Source: Prochilodus magdalenae
Lineage: Eukaryota; Chordata; Actinopteri; Characiformes; Prochilodontidae
Direction of reading: 5' to 3'
Assembly (NCBI GenBank): GCA_024036415.1
Contig: JAMWET010005005.1
Span: forward strand, 140,001 to 204,000
Length of the DNA stretch: 64,000 nt
The notes under the pieces: model-generated
Databases searched by the model: none
Seen by the model: only the letters and a program-made list of their open reading frames with translations
What the model was told of the DNA's origin: nothing
Part shown: in pieces, positions 35,505 through 50,000 of the stretch
Position numbering within the stretch: the stretch's first letter is position 1
How the letters are laid out: each line of letters starts with the position of its first letter
Position numbers and translations under genes: made by a program

Positions 35505-35692
35505 TCTAGCAGAGCATCTGATTTCCCTCAGAGAGCGAGAGAGAGACAGAACTGGAGAGAGAAGAGTCTTCTACTGTGGAAGCCCGAACCTACTCATCTC
35601 AGACCAGAATTTAGTACACCTTCATGGTGGAATGCAGCCTGTTTACTAAAATCATATTTCACTGCACCCATTTGGTTTGTTTCATAAATGCA

Positions 35693-36180
35693 TAAACACT
35701 CATAAAATTATCACTCATTCATTCATTCATTCATTCATTCATTCACTCACTCACTCACTCACTCACTCACTCATTTACTCACTCACTCACTCACTCACTC
35801 ATTCACTCACTCACTCACTTACTCACTCACTCATTCACTCACTCACTCACTCACTCATTCACTCACTCACTCACTCACCCACTCACTCACCCACTCACTC
35901 ACTCACACACTCTCTCACTCACTCACCCACTCACACACTCTCTCACTCACTCACTCACTCACCCACTCACACACTCTCTCACTCACTCACTCACTCACTC
36001 ACTCACTCACTCACTCACTCACTCACTCACTCACTCACTCATTTACTCACTCACTCACTCATTTACTCACTCACTCACACACTCGCTCGCTCACTCACTC
36101 ACTCACTCATTCACTCGATCACTCACTTACTCACTCATTTACTCACTCACTCACTCGATCACTCACTCACTCACTCATCT
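35693..36180. repeat. (TCAC/TCAT)n tetranucleotide block
   Basis: Nearly 490 bp of CACT/CATT tetranucleotides with interruptions such as TTTACT, CACACACTCTCT and CGATCACT. One strand encodes HSLTHSLTHS over 150 residues, but this is only the repeat read in frame. Confidence 0.97.
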
Positions 36181-37120
36181 TCTAAAACATATTTCTTCAT
36201 ATCCTTCCTAACCTTACCCAATCCCCAACTTACCCTAACTGTACACTACCAGTAACCTTACCCTACCCCTAACCTTACCCTAACTGTACCCTACCCCTAA
36301 CCTTACCCTAAAACATATTTCTACCAGTAACCTACCCTACCCCTAACCTTACCCAATCCCCCTAACCTTACCCTAACTGTACCCTACCAGTAACCTTACC
36401 CTACCCCTAACCTTACCCTAACTGTACCCTACCCCTAACCTTACGCTACCCCTAACCTTACCCTAACTGTACCCTACCAGTAACCTTACCCTACCCCTAA
36501 CCTTACCCTAACTGTACCCTACCCCTAACCTTACCCTAACTGTACCCTACCAGTAACCTTACCCTACCCCTAACCTTACCCTAACTGTACCCTACCCCTA
36601 ACCTTACGCTACCCCTAACCTTACCCTAACTGTACCCTACCCCTAACCTTACCCTAAATGTACCCTACCCCTAACCTTACCCTAACTGTACCCTACCCCT
36701 AACCTTACCCTAAATGTGCCCTACCCCTAACCTTACCCTAACTGTACCCTACCCCTAACCTTACGCTACCCCTAACCTTACCCTAACTGTACCCTACCAC
36801 TAACCTTACCCTACCCCTAACCTTACCCTAACTGTACCCTACCCCTAACCTTACCCTAACTGTGCCCTACCCCTAACCTTACCCTAACTGTGCCCTACCA
36901 CTAACCTTACTCTTGCCCTAACCTTACTCTAACCTTACCCTACCCCTAACCTTACCCCAAACTTACTCTACCCCTAAACTTACTGTAACCCTGAACTTAC
37001 CTCCCACCTAAACTACCCCTCCACCAATCTTACTCTAAACGCACTGTAACTCTAACATTACCCTACCTCCAAACTACCCCATCCCTAACCTTACTCTTAA
37101 CTTACTGTAACCCTATATTT
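36181..37120. repeat. Degenerate telomere-like minisatellite
   Basis: About 0.9 kb of CCCTAACCTTACCCTAACTG-type repeats. The main period is near 28 bp (ACCCTACCCCTAACCTTACC + CTAACTGT), with extra 17-bp half units, and decays towards 37100. The words CCCTAA and CCTTACC relate to the vertebrate telomere hexamer, but the pure hexamer array is not seen here. It directly follows the CACT block. Confidence 0.92.
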
Positions 37121-37560
37121 ACAAAAAGTATAAGTGCACTATCTGGCAACCCCAGCCCAGGGTTCGTACCTAGATAGAAGGTTATGGTCAGTATAATAGT
37201 TTGTGTAATTCTGTTGCTGCAGTTCATTCAGATTGCTTTGGTATGAAATGATGTATTATAAAGAAATGTACAGACCCGTTTATATTTATAGTGTTGGTGA
37301 AGTTTACAACACGAATATAGGCATTTTATTTATTTGTTGCCAAAACCTCAGATAAACCTACTTCTTCTTCTCATCCAGTTTTTATATACAGTGTTGATAA
37401 TGGCTATTTTGTCCCACAGCGCCCTTTATAGCCATCTGCCATGAACGGACTGAGATACATTGATTAACAAGATGATTTATGTCAAAACTTTATCACCAAA
37501 CTAATAAAGCAATGTCTCTGGAACCATACATAACCATTTCATGTAATACACTTCATAGAG
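37121..37560. other. No gene seen
   Basis: Spacer between the telomere-like repeat and the conserved 5' flank of galnt8 copy B. Nothing supportable. Confidence 0.5.
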
Positions 37561-37799
37561 TATTATCACCAACACTGTCACGATTCGGTCACTTTCTCTC
37601 AAACCAAACCGCTCTGAATGAGTTAGCTTACATATTAAACATACAGATCTCAGTCATAACCGCCTGCAGACCTACAGAACAGACAAAAGCAGAGGGGAGT
37701 GAAGGCATTTCATCACTGTGTGAATTGTAGTAACAGGTTCAAAGTTCACGGCGATGATTAATAAACAGTAGAGCGGAACTCCACTACCTTTTTTTCCTC

Positions 37800-38063
37800 A
37801 GCTCTTGTTATCCATTTCATATTTCATGCCTGGATTCAAAGTTCGCTCAGGGAATATTTTTACAGGTAAAGGTTTGATGCTCTTTTATTATTTTTGCACG
37901 TATATGTTTCCTGTTCATAACTCCTGCGGACTGATGTGAACCACTCCCTGCTATCTTATATGTGAGCTTGACTGCAGGGACTGCACTTGTTACCTGAGCG
38001 CTAGACTGTCACCTGAGATCTGAGCACCCAGGCTTGAAGGATTGCTGGAGCTGATGTTTGACA
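37800..38063 (+). promoter_or_regulatory. Conserved 5' flank of galnt8 copy B
   Basis: Near-identical to 21600-21868 upstream of copy A, up to the ATG, so the duplicated segment carried the promoter. Weaker similarity extends back to about 37560, which probably marks the duplication boundary. Confidence 0.55.
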
Positions 38064-41000
38064 ATGAGGAGCCGTGGTGTGATTAAAGGACTGGGCTTAC
38101 TCGGGACGGCTGCACTTTTCCTCTACACTGTGTCGTATGTATTGTTCTCCAGATGCCAGGAGAACCCCAGTGACAGAGTGCAGCGGGCAGCCGATGACAA
38201 CCTTTTAAAGAAACTGGAGGACATTGAGCAACAGATCAGTAACCTAGGTATGATAATCTAAACTAGAAGAAATACTTTTGCAAATTGTTATTAATATTTT
38301 CAGTGTAATTCTGCTTTTACTTTGAGGGAATGGTCTTTCTGTATATTAGACCTTTTCCTGTGTGACCTTTCTCTAACAGTGACAGCTGATAAAGGGTTAT
38401 TCCTTGTGCTTAGCCAGCGCAGACCATGGCTTTACTATTTAGCAGAAAACCATAATCATATAAATTCTAAAAATCTAAGCATAAAATCCATGTCTGATTT
38501 TGTTAATCACTAGGCTTTCCCATGCCTCTATTCAGTTTCTGACCCAACAGCCATAACTTTAAACCCACCTCCTTGTATCTACACTCACTGTCCATTTAAG
38601 CAGCTCCACTGACCATATAGGAGCACTCTGTAGTTCTACAGTTACAGACTGCAGTCCATCTGTTAACTTTGTTAGCCCCCTCCATATGACCACCACAGAG
38701 CAGGTCTTGTGGGTGGTGGATCATTCTCAGCACTGCAGTGACACTGACGTGGTGGTGGTGGTGTGTTAGTGTGTGTGGTGCTGGTGTGAGTGGATCAGAC
38801 ACAGCAGTGCTGCTGGAGTGTGTAAACACTGTGTCCACTCACTGTCCACTCTATTAGACACTCCTACCTTGCTGGTCCACCTTGTAGATGGACAGTCAGA
38901 GACGATAGCTCATCTGCTGCTGCATAGTGCAGTGTTGGTCATCCTCTAGTCCTTCATCAGCAGCCACAGGATGCTGTTGTCTGGATACTTTTGGTTGGGG
39001 GACTGATCTACTTCCAAGTACCACCCCCCTAATTTCCCAGACTTGAACCCAATTGAGCATCTGTGGGACTACCTCGATAGCCGTGTTCGTCTATACTCCC
39101 CCACACACCCAGCAGTAGTTGTGGAATGCACTGCAGTCCAGGACCTTATTGAGTCCATCCCAGCCCGTCTAGTAGTATCCAAAACACAACATATGCTGGT
39201 CTGTGTTGTTTTGTCTAGCATGGCTAAGGAGGTGTAGGGAAATTCAGAATGGTAATCATTTTATTTAATGATTTATCTGATAAAGAGCTGTGATACATTC
39301 TCATTATCTAGGTCATTTAAATCACCCTCCATCCCTCATTTACTGCTTTATGTTTTATGTATTTGGAATTTATGGGTATTGTAAAATAGGAACCACGGAT
39401 AACTTCCCAAAAAGTCCCAGTAAAACTCTGTAGGCGTGTCTCAGACATGAAAACTATTAATGCAGCCTGAAGCAGTAAGCAGTGAAATCCTCTCCACAGT
39501 AAAGACTCTGGAGCTGAGTCCCAAAAGAAATGGTGTAGCAGGATATCAACTGGAGGAACCGAAGGAACCGGAGGAACCAAAGGAACCGAAGAAACCAAAG
39601 GAACCGAAGGAACCGAAGAAAACAAAGGAATCAAAGGAACCGGAGAAAAAGTTGGGTTATAAAAAACTGTTTCCCGATTCGCACCTGTTCTCCAACTGGG
39701 GTGACCATCTGACGGAGGAGGAGCAGAGTGAGGCACAGAAGTTCTTTGTACAATATGGCTACAATGTGTTCCTCAGTGATAGACTGCCTCTGAACAGGAG
39801 CCTGCCGGACACTCGAGACCCGAAGTAAGGAAATGTGTTCTAATTAATAGGTATATTAGAAATATATATATATATTACTAATGAAACTGAAACACCTGGT
39901 TTTAGACCACAATCATTTATTAGTATGGTGTAGGGCCTCCTTTTGCGGCCAATACAGCGTCAGTTGGTCTTGGGAATGACATATACTGCGTCCTGCACAG
40001 TGGTCAGAGGGAGTTTAAGCCATTCTTCTTGCAGGATAGTGGCCAGGTCACTACGTGATGCTGGTGGAGGTTCGTCCTTCTTGGTGGTATGCTGACATTA
40101 CCCTGGATACCGTGGCTCTTGATACATCACAAAGACTTGCTGTCTTGGTCACAGATGCGCCAGCAAGACGTGCACCAACAGTTTGTCCTCTTTTGAACTC
40201 TGGTATGTCACCCATAATGCTGTGTGCATTGCAGTATTTTGAGCAGAACTGTGCTCTTACCTGCTAACTGAACCTTCACACTCTGCTCTTACTGGTGCAA
40301 TGTGCAGTTAATGAAGATTGGCCACCAGGCTGGTCCAATTTAGCCATGAGACCTCCCACACTAAAATGACAGGTGTTTCAGTTTCATTGTCCGACCCCTG
40401 TATATATATATGAATATGAAGGATTGCTGATGATTCATAGGTGTATATATAGTACACAGCTAGAAAAAATCAGTTTTAGATATTAATGTTGTTATGGTGA
40501 TTTCTCTTAAAGGAGCAGTGTGTAAGATTTAGGGGGCTCTATTACTAGAATTGAATAATGTACAAAACTATGTTTTCGTTAGTGTACAAAAACCTGTAAA
40601 GTAAACTAAAGATCTGTCTTTTCATCAGGGCTGCACAATATATCATTCCAGCATCGTCTTCTCATAGTGCAAAAGTCTGAAGACTGTCTAACAGAACAAA
40701 ATTAAGTTGCAAATCTGGGGAAGGGCAGTCCCACCACTTCCCTGCTTAGACTACCTGTCTAGATTCATCTTTGATAGTCTGGACAGCAGCACATCACATC
40801 CATACCTCATTTGGTGGGAGTTTTAAATGCGATTCCAAGCAGATTTTTGCAGCTGTGCCTCAATCTGGAAGCCTATGCTGCTCAAACTGCATATGTGCAT
40901 CACTCTAAGTGCAACGAACCACAAAGGTCAAATCCAGAGTGACAGAAGTGCTGGGATTTGCTGTGTAGTTACTGATGCTGATGTTGTTACCACAGCAAGC

Positions 41001-44000
41001 TATTCAGATGCAGGTTTGTGATGTCTGGACCACTTGCAAATAACAAACTGTTTTGATTTCAAGTTGCCTGTAGTCTAAACATGACCTAAAGGATGCAGCA
41101 CCATGAACTCTTTCTGCCCAGTGAAGCTTAGGGATGCAGTGCTGTGCTACAGAACGTAACATGGAACATATTGAAGCGATATACATGCGATTTAAAGACC
41201 AGATTTAAAATTCAAATGTTCATTGTCATGGTAAAGACCCATAATGACATCATCATTTGATCCTCTTAATGCGACCCATAATACAGCAGCGTAATTAAAC
41301 ACTGGCTGATTTTGTATATCAGATAAGATCAGACAATCTGACACTCAGGGACAATTTTAAACACAGCCTCAAAAGTTAAATATGCTCCTGATTGAGGAAT
41401 CACCCAAACCGATGTTCTTCAGATGTCTGTGTTCTCGAGCCTGGTCCTGGAGGTCTGGTTAATGAGCTGATAAGTTGAGTCAGGTGTGTTGGGAGCAGCA
41501 GGGGAAGCACTAAAATGTGCAGGGCATGGTGCCTCCAGGAGTAGGATTGAGAAACACATACTGATACTGAGACCAATAACCAAGTTTCTGTTTACCCAGA
41601 TGTGCTACTAAGGTTTATCCAAAGCAGCTCCCATCCATCAGCGTGGTTCTGATCTACCTGGATGAGGCTCTGTCTGTCATAAAGAGAGCCATACGCAGCA
41701 TCATCGACAGAACGCCTGCGCACCTTCTCAAGGAGATCATACTGGTGGACGACCACAGCACTAACGGTTTGTAGTCTGACTTCAGGGCTGAGTCTTAAGA
41801 CCATAAACAGTAATGGCTTTGTGCAAAGGTGACGCTCCTGCTGAAGCCTCACCCATCGATGAGATAGAGCACCTTATCTTTATCTGCTGATTAGTCTTGT
41901 AAACAACCTACGAATCGGAGGGTGGGTTGGGGGCAGGGAACTGTTTGACACAGTGCTGAATTTAATCTGATGTTCTCCTTCCTAGATGACCTCAAGGAGA
42001 AGCTTGATGAATACATTAGGTCGATTCATCAGGGGAAGCCTGACTTAATTAAGAAAGTGAGGCACAAAGAGAGGCTTGGTTTGACACAGGCACGCATTTC
42101 AGGATGGGAGGCAGCTGTTGGCGATGTTGTGGCCATCATAGACGCCCACATTGAGGTGCATAAGCAATGGTAAAAGAAGCTCTTACATTTATAAAGATGG
42201 GTTTATCAGTAATAGGAAGGATGGGTAACACTTTACGTTTAGTGTTGACTAACTAACATGAAGTAATGAATCGCTGTGTTCAGAAGGAGGTGTAGGATTG
42301 CAGTGCTGTTGGGAAGGAAGATAAAGGTTACCAGAATCAATACATGATGATAGATTTAGACTGATATGGGCCATATATATAGAGCTACACATACAAAAGT
42401 AGAGTCTCAGTATGGTGTCTCGCCGCCATGTCTCAGCATGGAGCTATAGAGGTTCCTAATGGTGTCCTGTGATAATCCATCCCATGCAGCTTGAATATCC
42501 TCACACAGTTCCTGCAGACTGTGTGGTAGGGGTGAAAGTGGAGGGACACCAGGCCCTCTGGACGTGGGATGTGTGACAACAAACCGTGGCACTGACCACG
42601 GTGCCTCTACCAATACAAAAGCACTGACTTGTCACTGAAGATGACTCTCTTCCATTCTGAGTCACTCCATGACAGTCTGGCACCACACCATTGCAGTCTT
42701 AGGTGACGTTGAGGTAGTGTTAAGGGCAGTTGTGATAATGAGTCTTGGAGCTGGAAATAGGATGACTCATGGAGGACATCACTGCTTGCAGAATGTCTGT
42801 AGTCGTGCCGGACGAGCGTGAAACTTGAATCATTTGCATGTCTCACAATGTCAAACCTACCCACCAAGTTTCATTCCAGTGTGTTGATTCTTTCTGGGTG
42901 TACATTAAAAATGGTTACTACTGTACACGTCTACTAGTTACATTACTTCATGTTCACTAGTCAACACTTAATGTAAAGTGTTGCTGAATAACGACAGCTT
43001 AATTCTGAAGCTATACTTTGATATCTCTGCTAGCACATACGTTCTAAAAGAAATTCAAATGAAATTTCTACATTTCTGCATAATTCAGTGGTTGAGGTGT
43101 AATTTAGTCATTATGAGTGATACAATGGGGCAACAGTGATTGTCGTAGTGATCAAGTGTCATTCTGTCTTTAACACAAATACAGCAATTTAATGCACCAG
43201 TGAAGCTACATGTCTCCTGATGTGTAGGTTATATGACATTATAATGATTGTAGTCAGAACCATCTGGAAACTAAAGTATCAGGCATTTGCCAACACATTT
43301 GGCCCAATAACGTTATGTAAGACAGCATCTGAGAGGCCTTAAACATTTCAGACATCTGGTTCCTCATACCCCCCTCTGTGAACCTGGTAGTTTTCCCTAA
43401 AATGAAGCACCAGAACGCCTCCTAACCATTTAATTATGCAGACATAATAATCAGTAGAATTCATTTAGTGCCATAATGCATGTCAGTTGTCATTGCAGTG
43501 GTTTGTCATCACTGGCTAACAAGGTGAAAGGTTAATCAGTATGTCATTACGCTCATTTCGATTGCAGGGCAGAACCGCTGCTGGCTAGAATCAAAGAAGA
43601 CAGGACAGTGGTGGTGTCTCCCGTGTTTGACCGAGTGAACTTCGACACCCTGGAGGTGATGCAATACATTGCAGCCGCCCATGCCTTTGACTGGCAGCTC
43701 TGGTGCATGTATGAGAGCTTCAGGCCAGAGTGGTATGCGCTTGACGACCCGTCCGAGCCAGGAAAGTAAGTGGCACTTAGTGGATAAAATCAAGTAGCTA
43801 AAATATATGAAACATTTTCTTTTTACCGGATTGTGCATTAACTAACGCCACCACCCCTTATGTGGCATACCGATTTCCAATTCTTGCCCTAAGCAAACAT
43901 TTCACGCTTCAGCACTTTCAGGTTTCTGTACACATGCATGCTTGATAAGAACAATGAGGCCTTGTCTGGCCTTGACCAGAATCCAGATCTGATTTTTGCA

Positions 44001-47000
44001 GATTTAGATTGCGTCCGATTGGTGTTAGATAGATGGGAAAGCAAAAAACTCTCACCATGGAAGAAAAGTGTCGGCCACATGGCAAATAGTAATAACAATA
44101 ATAACTAGAAAAAGTGCAACGCGGGATGGTTGCACAGCTTGCTCGGTGAGGAACGAGGGATGAGTAAACAAATGCGGGTCGGTATGACTGTGGGTTAGCG
44201 TCTGGGGGCCTGCTTTTAATTTGGGGGCTTTCGAGCGAACAAAAGCATCACTGCTTGGATTGGGTCGAAAATGACTGGGACTCTATGGGAGGAACGAGGG
44301 ACGAATAAATGACAGATAGACGAGTGCGGGTCAGTATGACTGTGGGTCAGTGCTTGGGAACCTGCCCTTAGTAAGTATGTGAAGCTTGGTGGGTCTCGGG
44401 CGAAAGAAAGCATTACTGCTTGGATTGGGTCGAAAATGACTGGGACTCTATGGGAGGAACGAGGGATGAATAAACGACAGATAGACGAGTGCGGGTCAGT
44501 ATGACTGTGGATTAGCGTGTGGGAGCCTGCCCTTAGTGAGTATGTGAAGCTTGGTGGGTCTCGGGCGAAAGAAAGCATTACTGCTTGGATTGGGTCGAAA
44601 ATGACTGGGACTCTATGGGAGGAACGAGGGATGAATAAATGACAGATAGAGGAGTGCGGGTCAGTATGACTGTGGGTCATTGCTTGGGGACCTGCCCTTA
44701 GTGTGTATGTGAAGCTTGGTGGGTCTCGGGCGAAAGAAAGCATTACTGCTTGGATTGGGTCGAAAATGACTGGGACTCTATGGGAGGAACGAGGGATGAA
44801 TAATCGACAGATAGACGAGTGCGGGTCAGTATGACTGTGGATTAGCGTGTGGGAGCCTGCCCTTAGTGAGTATGTGAAGCTTGGTGGGTCTCGGGCGAAA
44901 GAAAGCATTACTGCTTGGATTGCGTCGAAAATGACTGGGACTCTATGGGAGGAGCGAGGGATGAATAAACGACAGATAGATGAGTGCGGGTCAGTATGAC
45001 CGTGGGTCAGTGCTTGGGGACCTGCCCTTAGTATGTATGTGAAGCTTGGTGGGTCTCGGGCGAAAGAAAGCATTACTGCTTGGATTGGGTCGAAAATGAC
45101 TGGGACTCTATGGGAGGAGCGAGGGATGAATAAACGACAGATAGACGAGTGCGGGTCAGTATGACTGTGGATTAGTGTGTGGGAGCCTGCCCTTAGTTAG
45201 TATGTGAAGCTTGGTGGGTCTCGGGCGAAAGAAAGCATTACTGCTTGGATTGGGTCGAAAATGACTGGGACTCTATGGGAGGAACGGGGGATGAATAAAC
45301 GACAGATAGAGGAGTGCGGGTCAGTATGACTGTGGATTAGCGTGTGGGAGCCTGCCCTTAGTGAGTATGTGAAGCTTGGTGGGTCTCGGGCGAAAGAAAG
45401 CATTACTGCTTGGATTGGGTCGAAAATGACTGGGAGTCTATGGGAGGAACGGGGGATGAATAAACGACAGATAGAGGAGTGCGGGTCAGTATGACTGTGG
45501 GTTAGCGTGTGGGAGCCTGCCCTTAGTGAGTATGTGAAGCTTGGTGGGTCTCGGGCGAAAGCATTACTGCTTGGATTGGGTCGAAAATGACTGGGACTCT
45601 ATGGGAGGAACGAGGGATGAATAAACGACAGATAGAGGAGTGCGGGTCAGTATGACTGTGGGTTAGTGCTTGGGGACCTGCCCTTAGTGAGTATGTGAAG
45701 CTTGGTGGGTCTCGGGCGAAAGAAAGCATTACTGCTTGGATTGGGTCGAAAATGACTGGGACTCTATGGGAGGAACGAGGGATGAATAAATGACAGATAG
45801 ACGAGTGCGGGTCAGTATGACTGTGGGTCATTGCTGGGGGAACCTGCCCTTAGTGAGTATGTAAAGCTCGGTGGGTCTCGGGCGAAAGAAAGCATTACTG
45901 CTTGGATTGGGTCGAAAATGACTGGGACTCTATGGGAGGAACGAGGGATGAATAAACGACAGATAGACGAGTGCGGGTCAGTATGACTGTGGGTCAGTGC
46001 TTGGGGACCTGCCCTTAGTATGTATGTGAAGCTTGGTGGGTCTCGGGCGAAAGAAAGCATTACTGCTTGGATTGGGTCGAAAATGACTGGGACTCTATGG
46101 GAGGAGCGAGGGATGAATAAACGACAGATAGAGGAGTACGGGTCAGTATGACTGTGGGGCAGTGCTTGGGGACCTCGGGCGCACTAAAGAGCCGGCTTTA
46201 GGTGTGTCTAAAAATGATCTGATTTGGTGTCTCTAGGTCGGGCGGAAGTGGGTTAGATGGCCCCGCGTTTTTCGATCCCATTCATTCTCTATGGGAAAAA
46301 AATGGAGTTTGAACGGAGTCGATATCTCGAAAACTGCTGGGCGAGTTAATTGGCGAAGAAACGACAGAAAAAGAAGAAGAAAAAGAAGAATATAAATCGA
46401 ATAACAGTATTGCTTTGCCACCATAACAATTCGATTAAAGCTTGCTTCTTTCCCTGGAACCACAAGTTTAGCACGGCTGTTGATAAGAAGGAAACTGAAG
46501 TTAAGATATCTGCTCCTTCAGATGAGGTCATGTTAAAGCGGTCACTACAGCAAACACTGTTGTCGCTGAGCAATACGCCGTGGAGATCGTGTCATGTGTA
46601 GTCCTTGAGGCCTTTCATCAAACATAACTGGTGACATGCGTTGGAATGTAGAAAGTTAATATTTGATCACAAACTTTAGCACGACCAATTCCTGTTTAAT
46701 CAGCCTAACTCATCAAGATAACAGCCACCAGCTGAAGGTTCTGAATATTAAATATTATATCAAAGTTAACGTTAGCAAACACATAATCAAAATAAGCTTT
46801 AGCTCTCTGTATGGCAAGCTTTAGTCTGCCGTTGAATGCGGTCTTCCATGCTGTATTACAAATCTGATTTACCAGCTCATGGATAACACTGTTTTCCATG
46901 ACTACACTGGCCACAATAGAGCTGCCGGCGTCTGGCTCTGATCAGGGACTCACTCAAACAGAGAACCTATGGGTTAGCTCCACGATTGCAGTTACTGCCT

Positions 47001-50000
47001 CCTGGATTCATCAGACTGTATCCAATAGAAGTTCTAAGCCCCTTTAGCTCCTGTTAGTTCTGTTAGTCTTTCTCTCCTCAAACAGGATCAACCTGAGGAG
47101 GATGGGTTCCCCTCTTGAGCCTGGTTCCTCTCGAGGCTTCACCCTTACTCTAAAGGAGTTTTTCCTCACCTCTGTTGCCTCTGGCTTGCTTACGGGGGGG
47201 CTTGGACCCAGATTTCCTTTCCTGTGTCTGTACATGGTCACTGCGTTTTTCTTTTCCTTTATATAAACGGCTTTTCTGTGAAGCTGCTTTGGGACAACGT
47301 CAGCTGTAAAAAGTAACAAGGAGATATTGATTGATTTATCGATTGTTTTTCCCCCACATCACTTAGAATAATGATTCAGACCATTTCCTGCCGCCATTAT
47401 TCTCACTCCAGGTTTGTGAGCAGTTTTGGTGGGGTTGGTTGGGTGGGTTTTAGAGATGGCTATGATTTTGTGATCTTCCCTTACTTGATAGGTACATTTG
47501 CATTGTAGCTAGGGTGACCAGATGTCCCTAGAAGCTGTCCCTGGAAAAGGCATACTTGAAAGTCCTAAGAGAGCTTACTGGGACTGAACAGCTCCCTCCT
47601 ACATAGTCATAGTCATTCATATACGACATATTGTGTATGCTGATAGAGGCCACCTCTGTCTCTTCAGAACTGGAGCTAGCCCGGGGTGTGTTTAGAGTCT
47701 GGCTATTGAGCTTTAGCCACAGATCTCTTTCTGATACCAAAATATATAATATGAAAATGAATTATGGGCTCATACAACCACTGAATCTTTTGGGGTACCG
47801 GTATCCCACCTCAGCCTTTTTACTTATTGACCTTCCCCGGTCTGCCACGTTCCTGGTTTTTATTTCAGTCATCTGGTCAACTTAATAGTAGCTGCAGTGC
47901 CAAACTAAACAGATAACTTCAAACAGCAGTCATGTCATAATACTGAATGCTGATAATCACAACTGTGGGTGTATGCTGTGCACATATGTGATCAACTTGG
48001 TCCAGTTCAGAGGAAATATGAATTCATCCCTGCTGTTGTTGTCAGGAGTCCCTCTGTCATGGGGATCCTTGTGGCTGATCGCGTATTCTTGGGAGAGATT
48101 GGAGTCCTGGATGGAGGAATGCAGGTTTACGGAGGCGAGAACGTTGAGCTTGGAATACGAGTGAGTTGGCACGCATGTCTGTACCCTGCAGTACAAGCGA
48201 ATCAAAAGTTGGGAACCTGATGAATCTGCTTATGGGTCTGTTCCAGGTTTGGACCTGCGGAGGAAGCATTGAAGTGGTGCCTTGCTCCAAAATCGCCCAC
48301 ATCGAGAGGGCGCACAAGCCGTACGCACCAGACCTGAATGCGCTGCTGAGAAGAAACGCGCTGAGGGTGGCTGAAGTCTGGATGGATGAATATAAAAACA
48401 ATGTGCTTATTAGCTGGAACCTCCCCTTAAAGGTGTGTACCAGTGAGTCTTGAGGATGATGTGGTATTTGCAGTATTGAATTTCCATTAAGGTGATACAG
48501 TTCTTGTCGTAAATGAGGTGGCAGCTGTAATCGGTACAGGAATTATAATATGAATCTATATCAGTATGCTCAACTGGATCTTGTGCTATTTGCCAGTTGG
48601 ACTGAGTGGAGTCATCCAGAGGAGTTGCACCTCTATTTGCTTTGAGAAAAGGCCTGATGTCCTTTTTCATTTGTCTACAGTGGCTCGGCCTGTGCAGGCA
48701 GTATACAAAATTATCACCAATACATCCATAGAGTATAAAGTAATGTTAATAATGTTTAAAAGCATATTTCTATAGGATTTGCTTGTAAACATTTCCATTA
48801 CTGGCGAAGTGTGACTCGTTTCTGGGTTATGGAGAATGCCAGAGTGTCCTCAGGCTTTAAACAGTTAAATAATAATAGGTAACCGTTAGAATAATAGATT
48901 AATAAAAAACGTTATATGTAATAACATGGAAAATAAGCATTGCCTAATTCTGAAATCGTCTAATTGGACAATACGTGCTAGATTAGACCCAGTGCAGACT
49001 GGAAAAGAATTCATACTAAAGTAAAACACCACACATGGCATTGCCCTTCCATAGTAACCATAGCTGAATTTGAGCCAAAGTGAAATACTAAACCTCTATT
49101 ATATTATATCTTTATTATATTTATATATTTATATGTTTTCACATCATTTGACCTCCTCACTGAAACACAATGTAACAAATTCAGCACCTTGACCTGCAAG
49201 TGTAAATAGGATTTACACTTGGAGGTCAAGGTGCTGAAATTGTGTCAGAACTGAAAACAATAGGCTGTGAAATCAAATCAAAGCTCAGCTGAGCTCAGCT
49301 GTACTGCGATTCCCACATGGGTGAGTCACTGAAATGCAAGCGTTAAGCAGAATACACAATGCAGACTGTGTTTAAACAAGCGCTACACGTGGTCAGCGTG
49401 CCGGAATGAAAGTTTCCACTGCACTCGCCCTTCCTAAAAGAAAAACGACGCATGCAGGTTTGCTATGAAACGAATGAGCCGCTGGATTTGGGTCGAATCA
49501 CCCTGAAAAGCAACCGGCTCTCAGCTGTACTACGTTTGACTGCGTGTTGCTTCCAACATGCCACAGCACAATGCAATGCACTAACTGTATTTCAGTCTGA
49601 GCAGCAAGGAATTCGTGTCACAGAGAAATATAATCACTGGCTAATCACAGCCCTGTGTGGGCATGGCTAAGACACCAGGAGGAAGTAATCGCTCGTCGCT
49701 CCATTCGTCCAGAGTAAACATGCTTTCGGAGTCAAAGAGGACATAGACACTGATAATTCTACATTCTAGACCAGCTACAGGACAGACATCAGCCCAGAGG
49801 GAGAATTATCCACCACCAAAATAACACCTGCTCTGTGGTGGTCTGGTGGTGGAGGGGGATGAATAGCTGCACCCAGAAGGAGGAGTCGGGCTGCATCAAT
49901 AGACTGATATCAATATTTACTGAGCTACACATACAGAAGTCTGTCTCTCAGTATGGCTAACGCAACATGCCAGACGTCTCGGTATGGAGCTGTAGAGGTT

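Noticed and set aside
35677..36255. 192-codon HSLTHSLTHS frame
   Set aside because: Direct reading of a tetranucleotide repeat; no coding context.
36181..37120. A true chromosome end
   Set aside because: The array is degenerate, lacks pure CCCTAA hexamers and has genes on both sides; interstitial at most.
44216..46060. Treating the 285-codon minus-strand frame in the 165-bp satellite as a gene
   Set aside because: It lies antisense within an intron, has no unique ends, and is explained by a repeat length divisible by 3. Kept only as a point to test.
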